Assembly: GCA_002179805.1 (NCBI GenBank)
Contig: NAVB01004243.1
Span: 1-10,625, forward strand
Direction: 5' to 3'
DNA length: 10,625 bases
Source of the DNA: Acanthamoeba lenticulata
Lineage: Eukaryota; Discosea; Longamoebia; Acanthamoebidae
Position numbers and translations under genes: made by a program. Numbering within the stretch: the first letter of the stretch is position 1; every line of letters begins with the position of its first letter. Positions 8,385 through 10,625 of this stretch are shown in pieces. The notes beneath the pieces are model-generated. The model was not told where the DNA came from. It did not search any database and saw only the letters and a program-made list of their open reading frames with translations.

Positions 8385-10625
8385 CTAACAAGACATTGAC
8401 GACGAAGCCAAGCAAGCGTCGTGGCGGTCAAACAGCCTTTGGAGGTCTCGTCTAGCGCTCATCGGCAGCAGAGTGACCTGTCGCCGTCCACGTTATAATT
8501 GGTCGATGTTGAGTTGATACAGAAAGGGGCCGATAGAGGCGGAAGACGTACGTTCTTCTTGAGGAGGACCAACTCGTCGGCTGGAAGAAGAGACAGAGGC
8601 AAGCGACCCTCGTCGTTGCGCAAGGTAACATCGGCGCCGCTGACCAAAAGCAACGTGACCACCTGGCGCAAGGCCTTGGTGGCAAACAGGTGCAGCGCCG
8701 AGTTGCCATGGGCGTCCACCGCGTTGGGATCAGCGCCTTCCCGCTTCGTGCTCTCTTCTTCTTCTTCTTCTTCATGGCTCCGCTTCTTCTCCTTCTGCTT
8801 CTTCTTGCTCCGGCCTTTTGCGGTCCGAGTTTTGCTGACGGAGCGTTGTCGCGCCCGTGAAGATGCTGTTGAGTTGTCCTCGTCAACTGCGGCGCCGCTG
8901 TTCGCGCTCTCACCTGCTCTCCAGGAAGCAGCAGGTCAATGCTCACCGTCTTACTTCTGGAAAGGAGGGGTCGGTGGTACCGAGGAGAGCTTCGACGAGG
9001 GCCACCCAGGCCTTCTCCTCGCTTTCACACTCTGCGTAGCCACACATGAGGGCCACTCCATGCAGCAGCGTTGCTTGAGTTAGCTCCTCCACCAGCTCTT
9101 CATCAACCTCGCCTGATTCCTCGCTCTTAACAGCATCCGCTTCTTTGGCCGTTTTCAACTTCTTTCCCTTTCGTCGGACGGTTTGCTCCTCGTCTTCATC
9201 TTCGCTTGCTTCTCTCTTGCGGCCTGTCTTTGTCGTTGTCTTCGTTTTCGTTTTCGTTTTCGTGGTCGTCTTCGCTTTCTTCGCTCTTTGTGTGCTGGAC
9301 GAGTTGGTGGCTGGGAGGAGCATGTCCTCCTGTGGCGTAGCTCGCAGAAACCGGGCGAAGGGCACCACCACGCCGTCCAACGCCAGGTGATCCTCGTTGT
9401 ACGACGAGCAACGCCGCTTGCGCTTGCCCTGTGTGTCGCTGAGGTGTCGTGCCCGCCGTTGAACCTGCTCGGCGTGGCGCTGCGCCACGAAGCGCGCCAT
9501 GTTGCTCGACATGCTTTGGTCAGAGTCAGCGCCGTGCCGCACGAGGAGCTCGACGAGGGGCGCATGTCGGTTGCACACAGCCAGCTGTAGCGGCGTGAGG
9601 TCCCGCCCATCTACGACACCCAGCGTCAGCCCAGGAAGCAAGTTTGTGTGCAGAGGGCGGCCCGCGTTTGTTGAAGCAACACACGCACCACGAAGATCAA
9701 CAGACACATGGCAGGTTTCAAGCAACAGCCTGGCCGTCGCAAGGTCGTTGTTGTTGACGGCCATGTGAAGCGCCGTCGCGCCTTTGTCGTTGGGCTGATC
9801 GTGGTCGGCTCCAAAGACATGCAACACGCGCAGCTTCTCTCGGTCCTGTTCCATGCACGCAACACCCGTGTGAGACAGTGCGATCAACGACGAGTCCGTG
9901 AAGGGGAGACACGAACATAGGGAGTGAGCCCCTCAGCCATGAACCACGACCCGGCGCGGCGCCAGTGCCGCCTCGCACCCTTGCGCAGGAGGATGTGAGC
10001 GGGCGCATCGCCATTGGCGTTCTTGGCGTTGGGGTCGAGCCCATTTTCCTGTAAAGAAGTCATTTGTGAAAGGTAGCGACACCAGCAATGACAACGGGGG
10101 AATGTACCAGGACGAGGACGAGAACGTTGAGGTTGATGTCGTTGATGTTGCTGTGGAGGTAAGTCTCCTTGGTCTCCTTGTCGACCGAGAACACGTCCAC
10201 AATGTGTTCGCTGCCCAGTGGCCACAACTCGCTGCAGAAGAGAAACCAAGCGTGAGGACTTGGGCGACATGGCAGCTGCTATCAACTGCGCGTACCGAAC
10301 CACAGCAACGTGCGGGCACATCTCATGGGTGCTGCCGTTGTCGGCCTTGGTCTGGCGGTGGGCCGTGTAGCTAAAGTGTTTTGATGTCCACACCCAGGGG
10401 TGCGAAATCTCCACGGCTTCATCGGCCACGCCGAGCTCGAGCAGCGCGCGCACCACGGGCTCGTTGCGGAACACGGCCGCATACTGGATGGCGTTCACCT
10501 CGACCAACTTCTCTTCCCACTGTTCTCTCCAAAAAAAAAGTGAGAGGAGCGAACAGAGAGCGCGGAGGACAGAGACGCGGGAGAGTACCTCAACCATGTG
10601 GAGTCGGGAAGTGAGGTCCGGATTG
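8385..10625 (-). CDS. Ankyrin-repeat protein with large Lys/Glu-rich inserts, N-terminus outside window
   Basis: Proposed exons on the minus strand: >10625-10589, 10519-10296, 10231-10108, 10048-9917, 9845-9689, 9610-8947, 8897-8552, 8477-8385. This gives about 591 aa inside the window, and phases close. Introns are 69, 64, 59, 71, 78, 49 and 74 nt. Ankyrin units: VNAIQYAAVFRNEPVVRALL; VLENGLDPNAKNANGDAPAH; FGADHDQPNDKGATALHMAV with ATARLLLETC; DGRDLTPLQLAV with LVELLVRHGAD; GADPNAVDAHGNSALHLF; and LLLVSGADVTLRNDEGRLPL. Such repeats bind partner proteins; no catalytic domain is seen. A Lys/Thr tract, then a Glu/Asp tract and RRKGKKLK (genomic 9330-9140) form a nuclear-targeting-like insert. 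A second Lys/Arg then poly-Glu insert (8885-8735) sits right before a repeat. The intron near 8898-8946 is the weakest; 8879-8954 is an alternative. The first segment has no certain start codon; ATG at 10597 is in frame, but upstream codons stay open to the edge. Confidence 0.75.
8755..8773. repeat. CTT trinucleotide microsatellite coding poly-Glu
   Basis: Six and a third uninterrupted CTT units on the plus strand. Read on the minus strand within the ankyrin gene they are GAA codons giving a run of Glu next to a Lys-rich stretch. Length is likely to vary between strains. Confidence 0.8.
9239..9263. repeat. TTTTCG-type hexanucleotide repeat coding Lys-Thr repeats
   Basis: About four tandem copies of the hexamer CGTTTT (first imperfect) on the plus strand; on the minus strand, AAA-ACG dicodons of the ankyrin gene give alternating Lys and Thr. 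It lies inside the longer Lys/Thr/Arg-rich insert. Confidence 0.75.

Noticed and set aside
8499..9083. Plus-strand open frame with Ser/Phe/Leu-rich stretches that look membrane-like
   Set aside because: It is the reverse of the Lys/Glu-rich ankyrin insert (CTT runs read as Ser/Phe/Leu), so the hydrophobicity is a by-product of the repeat.
1..10625. CRISPR arrays, mobile elements, tRNA or rRNA genes, prokaryotic defence systems
   Set aside because: No spaced direct repeats, terminal inverted repeats, transposase, cloverleaf or rRNA-like sequence was found; intron-split eukaryotic genes fill nearly all of the window.

Overview
The window looks like nuclear DNA of a compact, intron-rich, visually GC-rich unicellular eukaryote. 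I read six protein genes, each split by short GT-AG introns of about 49-102 nt. There are no bacterial operon signals. The protein set (major-vault-protein repeats, PPR, a DEDDy exonuclease, PP2C, an eukaryotic-style USP and a long ankyrin protein) and the intron style fit a free-living amoeba such as Acanthamoeba; the organism is an inference, not a database match.

Layout, left to right: (1) minus, <1-1134, a PP2C-type phosphatase with a long Gln/Ser/Thr-rich N-terminus, cut by the left edge. (2) plus, 1411-3177, a PPR protein with a mitochondrial-type N-terminus and one apparent frameshift near 2295-2311. (3) plus, 3250-5089, an EXD1/Egalitarian-like 3'-5' exonuclease with nuclear-localisation-like lysine/arginine clusters. 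(4) minus, 5220-7163, a vault-protein-like gene that stops after the N-terminal repeats and ends in a hydrophobic membrane segment. (5) plus, 7437-8318, a universal stress protein with an intact ATP-binding motif. (6) minus, 8385->10625, an ankyrin-repeat protein with large charged inserts, cut by the right edge.

Genes 1/2 and 4/5 are head-to-head pairs with about 275 bp between start codons. Genes 3/4 and 5/6 are tail-to-tail pairs with 130 and 66 bp between stop codons. The products do not form one obvious pathway; this looks like an ordinary dense amoebal gene neighbourhood. The standout is gene 4: spliced by eye it gives a frame-consistent 478-residue protein with at least four AG(E/D)xWL vault-repeat motifs, but with no shoulder, cap-helix or cap-ring region. 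In their place is a C-terminal tail anchor, suggesting a membrane-tethered vault-repeat protein.

All splice sites were chosen by hand from GT/AG dinucleotides, reading phase and protein family fit. Phase bookkeeping closes for the exonuclease, vault-like and stress-protein genes and for the ankyrin part inside the window. For the PPR gene it closes only if one base is missing.
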